Notes: a model not told the origin generated them from the sequence alone. Shown: positions 44,151-53,473, numbered from the stretch's first letter. The stretch is DNA of 64,000 bases from Cellulomonas telluris (GCF_004886325.1 NZ_QXFN01000001.1:558001-622000), one strand, 5' to 3'. Translations and numbers: made by a program.

Positions 44151-45320
44151 ATGAACCGAGGAGGCAGGCTGCGAGCCGCGCTGCCCGTGCGATGGAAGGA
44201 CAGCCGACACGTGCCAGGAGCTGCAGGGATCGTTGCAGGGGTAACGGGATTCGCCATCGGAGTCGTGGCTGTCGCAGCCGCCGCCGTCTACGTGTCGACG
44301 GATCCGCTCGCCACAGTCGTCGCGGTGGTCGACGGTGACACGGTGGACGTCAAGCTTGCGGGCGAGGAGCTTCGCGTGCGCCTCCTGAACGTGGACACCC
44401 CTGAGACGGTCGACCCGGACGAGCCGGTGCAGTGCATGGGCCCGGAGGCGACCGCCTTCCTGGAGGAGACGCTGCCTGTCGGGGCGAGGGTGCGGCTCGA
44501 GTACGACACGGAACGCACCGACCGGTACGGCAGGGTGCTCGCCGGTGTCTACCGGGACTCGGAGCTCGTCAACGCTTCGATCGCTCGTGCCGGCCTGGGC
44601 GTCGCGGTCGTCATCGGCGACAACGACCGCTTCTACGGCGAGGTGAAGGCGGCCGAGGAGGCCGCGCGTGAGGACAGCATCGGGCTCTATGCGACCGACG
44701 TCGCCTGCACGATTCCCGCACAGGTTGCCGCGACGGAGAAGACGGTGGACGACGCGCTCGCCGAGGAGCCGACTGCGGGGGCTGGGCTCGAGGAGCTCAA
44801 CGGTTACGCGTTGACCCTGGCAGGCGCGGCCGCGACAGCCGCGAGCACCGCCGACCTCCTCAGGGGCAACCCGGAGCGATGGCCGCTGCTGGCGGCCCGT
44901 GACCTCGCAACGTTGCGGACAGGGCTCCAGGAGCGAAGGGCGCTCGTCGCCGCGGCCGCCGAGAGGAACGCGGCAGCAGTTGGGGTCGAGCAGCAGCGGA
45001 TCGAGGCCGAGCGTCTCGCGGCCGAGGCCGCGGCCCGGGCTGCGGAAGAAGCCCGGTTGGCGGAGGAGGCGCGTCTGGCAGAAGAGGCTCGTCGCGCCGA
45101 GGAGGCGCGGGCTGCCGAGGCTCGACGTGCGGAGGACGCTCGCCGCGCCGCCGCGGCTGAGCGGTCGGCGCCGTCCCGACCAAGGTCGTCGGGGTCCTCT
45201 GGCGGGTCCAGCGGAGGCGGCGGGGGTGGCGGCGACAGCTATACCGGATGCCGTGCGTACGCCCCGGGCGGCAAGACGTACACGAAGATCGACTGCGTGA
45301 CGAAGCAGCCGATCGGCTGA
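44151..45320 (+). CDS. Membrane-anchored or secreted thermonuclease (SNase) with coiled coil and Excalibur-like tail
   Basis: This 389-residue protein has an N-terminal hydrophobic segment (about 21-47) and an SNase domain (52-190) with VVDGDTVDVKLAGEELRVRL, NVDTPET and RTDRYGRVLA, which carry the catalytic Arg/Glu/Asp set. A helical domain (200-290) and an extreme Ala/Glu/Arg coiled coil (about 285-345) follow. A Gly/Ser linker precedes a short C-terminal module (TGCRAYAPGGKTYTKIDC) resembling the Excalibur calcium-binding motif. GTG 44145 is an alternative start. It probably degrades nucleic acid outside the membrane. Codon use is slightly less biased than in flanking housekeeping genes. 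Confidence 0.85.
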   Translation: MNRGGRLRAALPVRWKDSRHVPGAAGIVAGVTGFAIGVVAVAAAAVYVSTDPLATVVAVVDGDTVDVKLAGEELRVRLLNVDTPETVDPDEPVQCMGPEATAFLEETLPVGARVRLEYDTERTDRYGRVLAGVYRDSELVNASIARAGLGVAVVIGDNDRFYGEVKAAEEAAREDSIGLYATDVACTIPAQVAATEKTVDDALAEEPTAGAGLEELNGYALTLAGAAATAASTADLLRGNPERWPLLAARDLATLRTGLQERRALVAAAAERNAAAVGVEQQRIEAERLAAEAAARAAEEARLAEEARLAEEARRAEEARAAEARRAEDARRAAAAERSAPSRPRSSGSSGGSSGGGGGGGDSYTGCRAYAPGGKTYTKIDCVTKQPIG

Positions 45321-45607
45321 AGTGCCGAACCCTTTGCCTCGAGCGGTTCGAGGTCGATGCTACGTGCGGAGGGAGAGACCCCGACGGCCACCCGTCCTAG
45401 TCAACGACTCGTCGCCGGAGCTCGTGGCGACCGTCACGGACCAGATGTGCAGCTACTGGCTGACCCGGCGAGACGATGCGGACCTCCCCCGGGTCGCTGC
45501 GGAAGGCGGACTGCCCGCAGTCTGCCGAGCGAGCGCTGGGGCACCTGCACCGGCAGACGTAGGCAGCCGGACACGGCCGCCGTCGACGTACAAGAAGGGC
45601 GACACGC

Positions 45608-46651
45608 ATGCCGAGGACGTGGGGCATCCACAACGACACCCTGACCGACGAGCTCGTCGCCGGCGGCTTCGTAAGCGTGGGGTGGGACGAGCTCAACTTC
45701 GACCTGCAGATGATCCGCGACGGACGCGACGGGCTGAAGGCCGAGCTGGCGAAGGCGTATCCAGGCAAGAAGCCGATGTCTCTCGCGAACTGGGCGGGCA
45801 CCATCCTCCGCTTTCGGGACGACATGCAGGTCGGTGACGTCGTCGTCGCGCCCTACCGCCCGGACGGGACGATCAACCTCGGCGTCGTCACTTCGGACTA
45901 CGAGTTCGTCGCCGACGCCCCCACGCACCGGCACCGGCGACGGGTGGAGTGGAAGAAGCTCGGGCTGTCGCGCTCGGTGTTTACGCAGGCGGCCCTGTAC
46001 GAGATCGGTTCGCTGCTCACGGTGTTCGGGGTGCGCAAGCACGACGCGGAGTTCCGTGCAGCCCTTGGGTCCGACGCCGCGTCCGTGGAGGAGGTGACGC
46101 GGACGGTCGAGTCCGTCGCCGTGACCGAGACCGGCGACGTGTTCGACGAGCGAGGTGCCGACGAGCCGCGCGCCTCACGAATCGAGGAGCACACGCGCGA
46201 CTTCGTCCTCTCGCGCCTCCTGCGGGAGATCAGCGACCAGCAGTTCGAGGAGTTCACGGCCGCGCTGCTACGGGCCATGGGCTACCAGGCGCGAGCGACG
46301 CGGTTCGTCGGCGACGGCGGCATCGACGTCATCGCGCACCGCGACCCCTTCGGCGCGGAGCCGCCGATCATCAAGGCGCAGTGCAAGCACACGACGAACA
46401 CGATCGGCGGGCCGGACGTGCAGCGCTTGGTCGGTGCGCTCGGGCGCGAGGAGTTCGGGCTGTTCGTCACGCTGGGCACGTACAGCGCGGACGCCGTGGC
46501 GGCCGAGCGGCACAACCCGCACCTGCGGCTGCTGACGGGTTCCGAGGTGGTCAGCCTCGTGCTGGAGCACTACGAGCGCCTTGACGCCAAGTGGCGAACG
46601 ATCATCCCGCTTCGCCCTGTTCTGGCCGTCGACGACGCCGCCGAGGTCTAG
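45608..46651 (+). CDS. Mrr-like restriction endonuclease
   Basis: This 347-residue protein has an N-terminal domain (WGIHND, then a VGDVVVAPYRPDGTINLGVV strand pair) that looks like a EVE/PUA-like or target-reading module. The C-terminal Mrr catalytic domain (about 205-330) carries FEEFTAALLRAMGYQA, GDGGIDVIAHRD and AQCKHTTNTIGGPDVQRLVG; the D and Q-x-K are the PD-(D/E)XK active site. Mrr proteins cleave modified DNA. It ends the nuclease-rich island. The 287 bp upstream (45321-45607) show no gene or clear promoter. Confidence 0.88.
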   Translation: MPRTWGIHNDTLTDELVAGGFVSVGWDELNFDLQMIRDGRDGLKAELAKAYPGKKPMSLANWAGTILRFRDDMQVGDVVVAPYRPDGTINLGVVTSDYEFVADAPTHRHRRRVEWKKLGLSRSVFTQAALYEIGSLLTVFGVRKHDAEFRAALGSDAASVEEVTRTVESVAVTETGDVFDERGADEPRASRIEEHTRDFVLSRLLREISDQQFEEFTAALLRAMGYQARATRFVGDGGIDVIAHRDPFGAEPPIIKAQCKHTTNTIGGPDVQRLVGALGREEFGLFVTLGTYSADAVAAERHNPHLRLLTGSEVVSLVLEHYERLDAKWRTIIPLRPVLAVDDAAEV

Positions 46652-46786
46652 CGACACCGCGAAGACCACCTGCAGGCCGGACCCGCGTGCCCTTCGACAA
46701 CATCCGCGACCACTTCGACCTCGTCTTGCCCGGCAAGGGGGTGACCGCACCCGTCGACCGGACCGCCCACCTACGAGCCGCACCCC

Positions 46787-49291
46787 CTACCGGTACCGCC
46801 GCGGCGCCGTCGGATCCGCCGCCGGCACGTCCACCCGCGGCGAGCGCCCCGGGTCCAGCCCGGCCCCGACCTCCGCGCACATCGCGTCCACCCGGTTCCA
46901 GAACGCCCCGTCCTGCCAGTACCCGGTGTGGGTCAGCACGCGCGGAAGCGGCTGCCCGGCGACGTACCGGTGCGTCGGGGGGTCGACGAGCGGGACGTCC
47001 ACGTGCCCCCCGACGCTCGACTCGCGCGTGCGGACCGGGCCGCCGACGTAGTCCGTCCGGTAGAACACATTGGTCCACCGCACGGGGCCGATCCCCGCGA
47101 CGTCCCCGTCGCCCCGCCGGTTGCCGTCGGCGAGGCGCGCGAGCACCCCGTCGCTGAACAGCCCGGGGAAGGCCCACCGGTACAGCTTCCCGAGCGGTGA
47201 CCCGACGCCGACGAACCCGATCGCCGGCTCCGTGGACGACCGCGCGGAGGCGCGCACGAGCGTCGCGGCGGCCAGCACGCTGCCCTGCGAGTGCGCGGTC
47301 AGCACGACGCGCCCGCCGTTGTCGTGCAGCCGCCAGATCCGTCGCGTCAGCTCGGGCACGGCGCGCTCGGCGTACGCCGGCGGGGCGAAGGGGTGGAACG
47401 CGCGGGGGAAGAACGTGCCGACGTCGAACAGGCTGCCGAGCGCCTTGCGCCACCGCTCGCGCCGCCACAGCGCGACCAGCACCGCCACGTACACGGGCGG
47501 CAGCAGGACGGCGATCGTGGTGCCGATCTCGGGCAGCACGGGCGCGCCGCGGCGCAGCACCCACACGTGCACGAGGAACAGCACGACGACGACCACGGCC
47601 GTGCCGATCATCGCGACGAACGACCAGGTCACGCTGCGCGCGTGGCGGCCGACGAACCGCATGCCGGCGACGCCCCGCACCCAGGCGCTCGGCCCGTGCC
47701 CCTGGCGCTCGCCCGGCCCCGGCTCGAACGCGCTGCACACCCAGGCGTCGGGCGAGCCCGCGGGCGCGTCCTGCGCGACGACCGGGCCGCCGAGCCGTGC
47801 GTAGGCGTCCCGCAGGTCGCGCTCCACCTCGGCGGCGTCGCGCGAGCGCGCCACGAGGTAGGCGACACCGAAGGCCACGGCGGTCACGACGAGGACCGCG
47901 ACGAGGCCCAGCGACAGCGCCGACGCGGCGGAGCCCACCGCCAGGGGCAGGTAGACCGCGCCGTCCGGTGCCCGCGACCCGGCCGCGGGCCCGAACCCGT
48001 AGACCACCTCGCCGGGGAGCAGCCGCGCGACCTGCACCAGCACCGACAGCTGCACGGTGCTCGCCACCACGAGCGCCATCGCGTCCAGCACGAACGGCGT
48101 CGCCCAGGGGAAGAGGTCGAGGCGCGAGGTCCGGGGGGTCCGGCGACGACGCCACACGCGGTGCAGCCACGCGCACGTGAGCTGCACGCCGAGCACCAGC
48201 AGGAGCAGGAGCGTGACGCCCCACGCCCAGTTGACGGTCGCACGCGCCCCGGGTGCCATGCCGGCCGGGCCGGGGCCGAGGGGCAGACGCAGGGCCGCGA
48301 CGGCCGCGAGCAGCACCGAGGCGACCGCGGCACCGAGCACCGCGTTGCCGGCGGCGTCGGCGGCGGTGTCCCTGGCCAGCAGCAGGACGACCGCCAGCAG
48401 CGCGGCCGCGGCCACCCCGACGGCGAGGCGGCCCACCGTCACCGCCTCCCCGTGCCGCCCCGCCGTGCCCCACGCGGCGGCGGCCGACCCGAGCATCGCC
48501 CCGACGACCGTGAGGCACGCGGCGAGGTGCAGCCGCGACAGGTAGCGGTGCCAGCGAAGGCCCGACCAGAAGTCGCGGTGACGCAGCCCGCCGGGGTGCG
48601 CCGCCGCGCAGGTGCGCGACGCGTGCAGCCTCCGCTCGGGGGTGTCGTCGGGGTCGTCGACGACGCGCGGCGGCTCCACCGCCTCGTACGCGCGCCGTGT
48701 GCGCAGGGCGAGGGCGAAGACGACGAGGACGACGAGCGTCGTCGCCGCCGCGCCGAGGACGAGCCGCGCCCCCGGTCGCTCGACGCCGAACCACGCGTCC
48801 GCCCACCCGCTCCACCAGCCACCCGGCCGGCACGTCGCGGTCCCGCCGCACTGGTAGGCCAGCACGTCCACGACCAGCAGCGCCGTCATCGCGGTGCTCG
48901 CGACCGTGAGGGACAGCGCCGCGAGCCGCGCCGCCCAGCGGAAGGCGTGCGAGGTCGGCGCCGCGTCGCTCTCCGCCCGGCCCGAGGTGCGCCACCGGCG
49001 GGCGGCCCAGCCGCCCATGTTCGCGAGCATCGCCGGCACGAGGAACATCCACAGCGCCCGCACCGGGCTGTGCGACGTCATGCCGCCCCACGAGTACGCC
49101 TCGCGGTGGCGGCCGCCCGCGTCGGAGGTGCGGTAGAAGCCGGCGATGCGGTCGCCGGCGACGCGGGTCGGGGCGGGGTCGCCCAGCAGGGCCTCCGGCC
49201 CGGTGCCCCCGACGCCGTGCACCCGGATCTCCGTGACCCCGTCCAGCCGCGCGGGCGGCGGCACCGGCCCGGTGGGTCCCTCGTGCGCCAT
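46787..49291 (-). CDS. Polytopic membrane protein with alpha/beta-hydrolase-like domain
   Basis: This 834-residue protein starts with a soluble segment holding VTEIRVHGVGGTGPE (an oxyanion-hole-like HGxGG). About eight or more transmembrane helices follow, interrupted by soluble loops, and a C-terminal region has VLTAHSQGSVLAAA, where Ser668 sits in a lipase-type nucleophile elbow. This suggests a membrane esterase or lipase. The Asp and His of a triad cannot be placed with certainty. It is divergent from the VapBC-type pair and convergent with the Mrr gene. I do not know a characterised homologue. Confidence 0.7.
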   Translation of the reverse strand: MAHEGPTGPVPPPARLDGVTEIRVHGVGGTGPEALLGDPAPTRVAGDRIAGFYRTSDAGGRHREAYSWGGMTSHSPVRALWMFLVPAMLANMGGWAARRWRTSGRAESDAAPTSHAFRWAARLAALSLTVASTAMTALLVVDVLAYQCGGTATCRPGGWWSGWADAWFGVERPGARLVLGAAATTLVVLVVFALALRTRRAYEAVEPPRVVDDPDDTPERRLHASRTCAAAHPGGLRHRDFWSGLRWHRYLSRLHLAACLTVVGAMLGSAAAAWGTAGRHGEAVTVGRLAVGVAAAALLAVVLLLARDTAADAAGNAVLGAAVASVLLAAVAALRLPLGPGPAGMAPGARATVNWAWGVTLLLLLVLGVQLTCAWLHRVWRRRRTPRTSRLDLFPWATPFVLDAMALVVASTVQLSVLVQVARLLPGEVVYGFGPAAGSRAPDGAVYLPLAVGSAASALSLGLVAVLVVTAVAFGVAYLVARSRDAAEVERDLRDAYARLGGPVVAQDAPAGSPDAWVCSAFEPGPGERQGHGPSAWVRGVAGMRFVGRHARSVTWSFVAMIGTAVVVVVLFLVHVWVLRRGAPVLPEIGTTIAVLLPPVYVAVLVALWRRERWRKALGSLFDVGTFFPRAFHPFAPPAYAERAVPELTRRIWRLHDNGGRVVLTAHSQGSVLAAATLVRASARSSTEPAIGFVGVGSPLGKLYRWAFPGLFSDGVLARLADGNRRGDGDVAGIGPVRWTNVFYRTDYVGGPVRTRESSVGGHVDVPLVDPPTHRYVAGQPLPRVLTHTGYWQDGAFWNRVDAMCAEVGAGLDPGRSPRVDVPAADPTAPRRYR

Positions 49292-49383
49292 GACGCCCCC
49301 TCCACGTCGAGGCCCCGCCCGGCGGGGGAGCGCCGTCGTCGGCCGCTCACCAGGAGGACCGCGCGTGGGTCCCGGAGATACCG

Positions 49384-49403
49384 GTGTAGACGACCGTCTA
49401 CAC
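49384..49403. promoter_or_regulatory. Operator of the VapBC-type pair
   Basis: GTGTAGACG and CGTCTACAC form a perfect 9-bp inverted repeat around AC, 20 bases before the antitoxin ATG. TAGGCT (49410-49415) is a -10-like hexamer seven bases before the ATG. Antitoxin-toxin complexes usually bind such sites for autoregulation. Confidence 0.75.
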
Positions 49404-49422
49404 CCCTCCTAGGCTGGATGCC

Positions 49423-49695
49423 ATGTCCACCGTCGGTACGCGTGAGCTGAAGCAGAACCCGCAGGCGGTCGTCCGTCGCGTGCTCGAGACCGGCGAGCCC
49501 GTCGAGGTGACCGCGCACGGGCATCCGACCGGCGTCCGCCTCGTCCCCGACGCGCCGGCTCGCCGCGCCTGGGTGCGCGGCGTTGACCTCGCACGCATCG
49601 CACCGCTGGACCGCGACGAGGCGCAGCGGCTCCACCGGGACCTGGCGGAGTTCGACGACGACGAGCCGCGCGACCCCTGGAGCCGGCCGGCGTGA
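49423..49695 (+). CDS. vapB: Antitoxin, Phd/YefM family (VapB-type)
   Basis: This 90-residue protein opens with TVGTRELKQNPQAVVRRVLETGEPVEVTAHGHPTGV in the Phd/YefM fold, which dimerises and binds DNA. The acidic C-terminal tail (FDDDEPRDPWSRPA) should wrap and block the PIN toxin. The stop overlaps the toxin GTG by 4 bp. Confidence 0.92.
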   Translation: MSTVGTRELKQNPQAVVRRVLETGEPVEVTAHGHPTGVRLVPDAPARRAWVRGVDLARIAPLDRDEAQRLHRDLAEFDDDEPRDPWSRPA

Positions 49696-50084
49696 TCATC
49701 CTCGACACGAACGTCCTCATCGACCTCGACCGTTGTGCGCTCGACCCCGACGAGCTCTACGCCGCGAGCATCCTGTCGCGCGCCGAGTTGGAGTTCGGGG
49801 TCCGGGCAGCCCGCTCGGCGGGGGACACGGCAGCACGCACCCGGCGCCTCAACGACCTCGACCGCTACTTCGACTGGCTGCCGCTCGACATCGAGTCCAC
49901 CCGGTCCTACGGCCTCGTGGCAGGGTCGGCTCGTGCGACGGGCGCGAAGGTCCGCAGCAAGGACGCGCTCATCGCGGCCCAAGCGCACCGTCACGGCGCG
50001 GCGGTCATGACGGCGAACCTCGGCGACTTCCGCCCCTTCGACCACCTGGTCGAGATCGTCGCGCCACGCCTGCGCGAATCCTGA
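49692..50084 (+). CDS. vapC: PIN-domain ribonuclease toxin (VapC-type)
   Basis: This 130-residue PIN protein has the acidic active-site residues: Asp in IILDTNVLIDL, Glu in SRAELEFGV, and Asp in SKDALIAAQA, plus a C-terminal VMTANLGDFRPF segment. It should be a Mg2+-dependent RNase that cuts tRNA, rRNA or mRNA when freed. The GTG start is fixed by the overlap with the antitoxin. It is convergent with PKD module 2. Confidence 0.93.
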   Translation: MIILDTNVLIDLDRCALDPDELYAASILSRAELEFGVRAARSAGDTAARTRRLNDLDRYFDWLPLDIESTRSYGLVAGSARATGAKVRSKDALIAAQAHRHGAAVMTANLGDFRPFDHLVEIVAPRLRES

Positions 50085-50158
50085 GGCGCGGAAACGGGAC
50101 CTCGCGAGGGCGCCGCGCACCGCCGCTGGGGAGTAGCCGGAGTGGGACAGCGGTCGAC

Positions 50159-51043
50159 TCAGCAGTCCGGCGGTTTCGGTCGGTCCGTGCACAGGCCGGA
50201 CACCAGGTGCGACCGCCGTTCCTGCGCCTCGAACGGTGCCGACGTGGTCGATGTCGTGGCGGTGCCGGTGACCTCGCGCCAGGTGGGGTCGCCGTCGACG
50301 CGGTACCGGCCGGACCACTCGGTGGTCAGCGTGACGGCGTAGGTGCCGGGTTGCTCGTACTCGTGGAACGTGTCGTGGTCCGGGTAGGGGCGGCCGGGTG
50401 ACCGCGTGGCGAGCGTGCGGCCGTCGCCGAAGTCGTACGTGAAGCGGGTCGGCACCGCCTCGACGTCGACGCCGAGGCCTGCGAGGGTCGTGCGCAGCGG
50501 CACGGGGGTGGCGTCCGTGAGGACGATCGTCTCCTTGTTGATCAGCACCCACCCGCCGTCGGGCTGCAGGCGCAGCGTGGGCGCGGGGATGGGCAGCGAG
50601 CGGAAGTCCTCGACGGTCAGGACGGGTAGGGCCGTCCCGCAGGAGCCCTGGTCGAGTCGCTCCCACTCGGACCAGTCCTCGCCTGGTGCTTGCGTGCGAC
50701 GCCAGGTCGGCGCGACCAGCTCGGCGTCGCACGTGAGGGCGCCGGTCTGCGGCACGCCGGTCCGGCACCAGCCGTTCTCGTGTGCGGGTGTCTCGCCGAG
50801 TTCGGGATCCCAGCAGGTGAAGGCGTGCTGGGTCTCGACCTTGATCTCGCTGGTACCCGAGCCTGGGGTCCCCCGCGCGCCGGTGCTGGTCCAGCCCGCC
50901 AGGAACTCGAACGTGCGGCTTCGGGCGTTCGCCGCTGCACGGGTGTGGTGGTATCCACCATCTACGGCCGGTCCAGCGGTCAACGCTGCGGGTGCCCCTG
51001 CCAGCGCGCCGATCAGGACGGTAGCCGCGAGCGTGCCTCTCAC
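50159..51043 (-). CDS. Secreted PKD-domain protein (module 2)
   Basis: This 294-residue protein is the divergent sister of the module 1 and 3 PKD proteins. It has a signal peptide (TLAATVLIGALAGAPAALTAG), an N-terminal half unlike the others with Cys-rich FTCWDPELGETPAHENGWC, then the shared core: TVEDFRSLPIPAPTL, INKETIVLTD, TRFTYDFGDGRTL, FHEYEQPGTYAVTLTTEWSGRY, and a final LCTDRPKPPDC. GTG start overlaps the DUF6318-like stop (GTGA). Same operon logic as modules 1 and 3. Confidence 0.85.
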   Translation of the reverse strand: MRGTLAATVLIGALAGAPAALTAGPAVDGGYHHTRAAANARSRTFEFLAGWTSTGARGTPGSGTSEIKVETQHAFTCWDPELGETPAHENGWCRTGVPQTGALTCDAELVAPTWRRTQAPGEDWSEWERLDQGSCGTALPVLTVEDFRSLPIPAPTLRLQPDGGWVLINKETIVLTDATPVPLRTTLAGLGVDVEAVPTRFTYDFGDGRTLATRSPGRPYPDHDTFHEYEQPGTYAVTLTTEWSGRYRVDGDPTWREVTGTATTSTTSAPFEAQERRSHLVSGLCTDRPKPPDC

Positions 51044-51648
51044 TGTGCGGCTTCCTCCACGAGCTCGGGGCCCATCTCGTCCACTCGAAAGCCGTTCTCC
51101 CAGCTGAGGGCGAAGACGACCTCGAACTCCTGGTCGGGCCGGGACGAGATGACCGTCGAGTCGGGGCCCAAGCGGGACGATGCGGCCTGAGTGACTTGGA
51201 GGGTGACCGAGAACCAGCGGTCCTCAGCGATCTCAGTCGCATCCGCGGAGTTCACCGTCGGTGTGCCGCCGACGACCTTGTGTCGCTGCTGCACCATCTC
51301 CGCCACATCCGCGGACACGCCCGCGCAGAATTGGCACGTCTCGCGTGTGACCGCGTTCCAGGGGCCGACGTCTCCGCTCGCGAACGTGTACGTATACAGC
51401 TCCAGCACGTACGTCGCCGCGGCGATCGCCCCGTCCGTCGTCGGCTCCGCCATGGCGGCGGGCTGCTCCGGCAGCGCCACCTCGGTCGGCGTCGGCGTCT
51501 GGGTGGGTGTCTCCTCGGCCGCTGCCGTGGAGCGGGAGGGCTCGGGGGCGGCGCCCTCGTCCCTGCTGCACCCACCCACGACCAGCAGGACGACGGCCGC
51601 GCTCGTCGCCGTCAGTGCGCGCCACGACGACCGTCCGGGACCAGGCAT
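51040..51648 (-). CDS. DUF6318-like lipoprotein (module 2)
   Basis: This 202-residue lipoprotein has a lipobox VVGGC, a Thr/Pro spacer and a domain with PAAMAEPTTDGAIAAATYVL, the CQFC motif near residue 113 and VVFALSWENGFRVDEMG at the end. TAGGTT lies seven bases before the ATG at 51648, the same leaderless pattern as the other copies, which favours this start over a TTG nine bases upstream. It is coupled to the PKD gene. Confidence 0.8.
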   Translation of the reverse strand: MPGPGRSSWRALTATSAAVVLLVVGGCSRDEGAAPEPSRSTAAAEETPTQTPTPTEVALPEQPAAMAEPTTDGAIAAATYVLELYTYTFASGDVGPWNAVTRETCQFCAGVSADVAEMVQQRHKVVGGTPTVNSADATEIAEDRWFSVTLQVTQAASSRLGPDSTVISSRPDQEFEVVFALSWENGFRVDEMGPELVEEAAQ

Positions 51649-51727
51649 GCCGGACAACCTAGCGCGAACCGGACAGCCGCCGACCGGGCCGCGTCCGGCT
51701 GTGGACGAGGCGTGAGCAGCCCTGCGC

Positions 51728-52435
51728 TCAGCCCCCGGCGCGTCGTCGCCGCCCCGCCTCCCGCCCGCTGCGCCGCGTCTCCCGCGCCCGCTCGACGTCC
51801 ACCCTCGCGAGCGAGGCGCGCATCCCGTCCAGCCGCTCCGCGAGCGCCCGCACGTCGCCCTCCGACGCGGTCCGCACCGCCCCCGTGGCCCGCCGAGCCG
51901 GCACCAGCACCAGCCGGTTCCCCGACCGCGTCACGACCACCACCGCCGGACGCATCCGCCCTCGTCCCAGCACACCCGACCCCGCGACGATCTCCTCGAC
52001 GCCCGGCCAGCGCAGCGAGTGCACGAGCACCGGCTCCGCGGCCCCCGACCACAGCTCCAGCCCCTCCGAGCTCACCGCGAGCGACAGCGCCGTCGCCCTC
52101 CGGGGGTGCACGGTCGCCCGTCGCGCGTTCTCACCGGCCAGCGCGTCCCAGAGCCCGACCGCGCCCCGCACCTCGACGACCTCGGCCTTCCGCCGGCGCG
52201 TCCGCACGGCGGCGTGCCGGGCGGCCGTCCGCGCCTCGGTCCGGGCGAGGGTCGCGGCGACGGACACGACGACGACCGCCGCCACCAGCAGCGCAGCCCC
52301 CGCCACGACCGCGAGGGGCGTCCCCTGGCCGAGGAGCGGCACAGCCGCCACGACAGCGAGCACCGCCACCCCGAGCGCGACGCCGACCCCCGCCACCGGG
52401 CCGGGCCCCCACCGCCCCCTCAGTGCCACGCCCAC
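51728..52435 (-). CDS. Small membrane protein with PH-like C-terminal domain, hypothetical
   Basis: This 235-residue protein has two transmembrane helices (about 14-60) followed by a beta-rich domain (LSLAVSSEGLELWSG, VHSLRWPGVEEIV, AVVVVTRSGNRLVLVPA) that resembles the bacterial PH-like domains of short membrane proteins, and a basic tail. The GTG at 52435 has GGAGG seven bases upstream and overlaps the preceding gene by 16 bp. Function unknown. Confidence 0.6.
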   Translation of the reverse strand: MGVALRGRWGPGPVAGVGVALGVAVLAVVAAVPLLGQGTPLAVVAGAALLVAAVVVVSVAATLARTEARTAARHAAVRTRRRKAEVVEVRGAVGLWDALAGENARRATVHPRRATALSLAVSSEGLELWSGAAEPVLVHSLRWPGVEEIVAGSGVLGRGRMRPAVVVVTRSGNRLVLVPARRATGAVRTASEGDVRALAERLDGMRASLARVDVERARETRRSGREAGRRRRAGG

Positions 52436-53469
52436 TGCCCCACCTCCCGCCCGACCACCACCGTCGCCCGCATCCGCCGCGACAGCACGACCGCCGCACG
52501 CACGGCCGCGGCGACGTCCGGCTCGGCGGTCAGCCGGACCGGCGCCGCACCCGCAGCGCCCACCATCAGCAGCCGGAAATCCTCCGGCGCGCGCCACGAC
52601 GCGGGCAGCCCGGGTTCGCGCACCGGCTCGACCCGATGCCGCGCCCACACCCGCAGCACCTCGCCGTCGTGCACGACCGCGCGCCGCTCCTCGAGGTGCA
52701 GGTTCGTGTACCCCATCGGGATGCGCCCGGTCAGCTCCTCCGGCGTGAGCTCCCCCTCGAGCAGGCACCGCGTCGTGCCGTGGTTCGTCGACCAGTAGAC
52801 GCCCGGCCGCGCGTCGGACGGGTCGGCGACGAGCGGGCCGAGAGTCGGGTCGGGAGGGGAGCAGCAGTCGACGACGTCCGGCGGGACGAACGCGGCGGCC
52901 GCGGCCGACACCCAGGCGGTGTCGTCCGTGACCTCCCCGGGCGGCACCGGCACGCGCGTGGGCCATGAGCCGCGCTCGCGGACGCCGTCCCGGCGGGTCA
53001 CCAGCACCGGCACCCCCGCCGACCGCGAGACCACGCGCACCGCGACGACCGCGTGCCGCACCGGCCCAGGGACCCCGACCTCGACCGCGCCCCGCCCGCC
53101 GGCCGCCGGCACCACCAGCCGGTACGCGGGCGCCCCACCGTGCGGCCACACCCGCACCACGTCGTCGCCGTGCACGACCGCGACCGTCCGGTGCGTCGTC
53201 ACCCGGCCGCCCGCCGACGTCAGCAGGGCGAACTCGTCGGGCTCCAGCCCCCGCCGCGGCGCGCACCGCGTGAACCCGTCGTCCGTCGAGTAGAACGTCG
53301 ATGCCGCGGGCTGCCGGATGTCGAACGGGTGGTGCCCGCCTGCCAGCACCCCGGACGGGTCGCAGGACGGCAGCTCCGGCTCCCCGAGGTCCGGCGGGTC
53401 CGGCGTCGTCCAGTCGGTGTCCCCGGTGATCCGGTCCTCGCGCAGCACGGGCCCATGCTGCCCGTGCAC
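52420..53469 (-). CDS. Hypothetical protein with two similar halves
   Basis: This 349-residue cytoplasmic protein appears duplicated. Each half has a segment like TFYSTDDGFTRCAPRRGLEPDEF or VYWSTNHGTTRCLLEGELTPEEL, followed by HRTVAVVHGDDVVRVWP or RRAVVHDGEVLRVWA. No signal peptide, membrane helix or catalytic motif is visible. It overlaps the downstream membrane gene and starts 4 bp after the CBM48 gene stop, so the three form an operon. I do not recognise the family. Confidence 0.6.
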   Translation of the reverse strand: MHGQHGPVLREDRITGDTDWTTPDPPDLGEPELPSCDPSGVLAGGHHPFDIRQPAASTFYSTDDGFTRCAPRRGLEPDEFALLTSAGGRVTTHRTVAVVHGDDVVRVWPHGGAPAYRLVVPAAGGRGAVEVGVPGPVRHAVVAVRVVSRSAGVPVLVTRRDGVRERGSWPTRVPVPPGEVTDDTAWVSAAAAAFVPPDVVDCCSPPDPTLGPLVADPSDARPGVYWSTNHGTTRCLLEGELTPEELTGRIPMGYTNLHLEERRAVVHDGEVLRVWARHRVEPVREPGLPASWRAPEDFRLLMVGAAGAAPVRLTAEPDVAAAVRAAVVLSRRMRATVVVGREVGQWAWH

Positions 53470-53473
53470 GGCG

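Noticed and set aside
45321-45607. Coding frame in the gap before the Mrr-like gene
   Set aside because: The frames have mixed third-position bias and no motif or ribosome site. I see nothing supportable in this stretch.
40278-50084. Prophage or integrative element
   Set aside because: There is no integrase, recombinase, tRNA attachment site, capsid, tail or conjugation gene. Accessory island is the most that can be supported.
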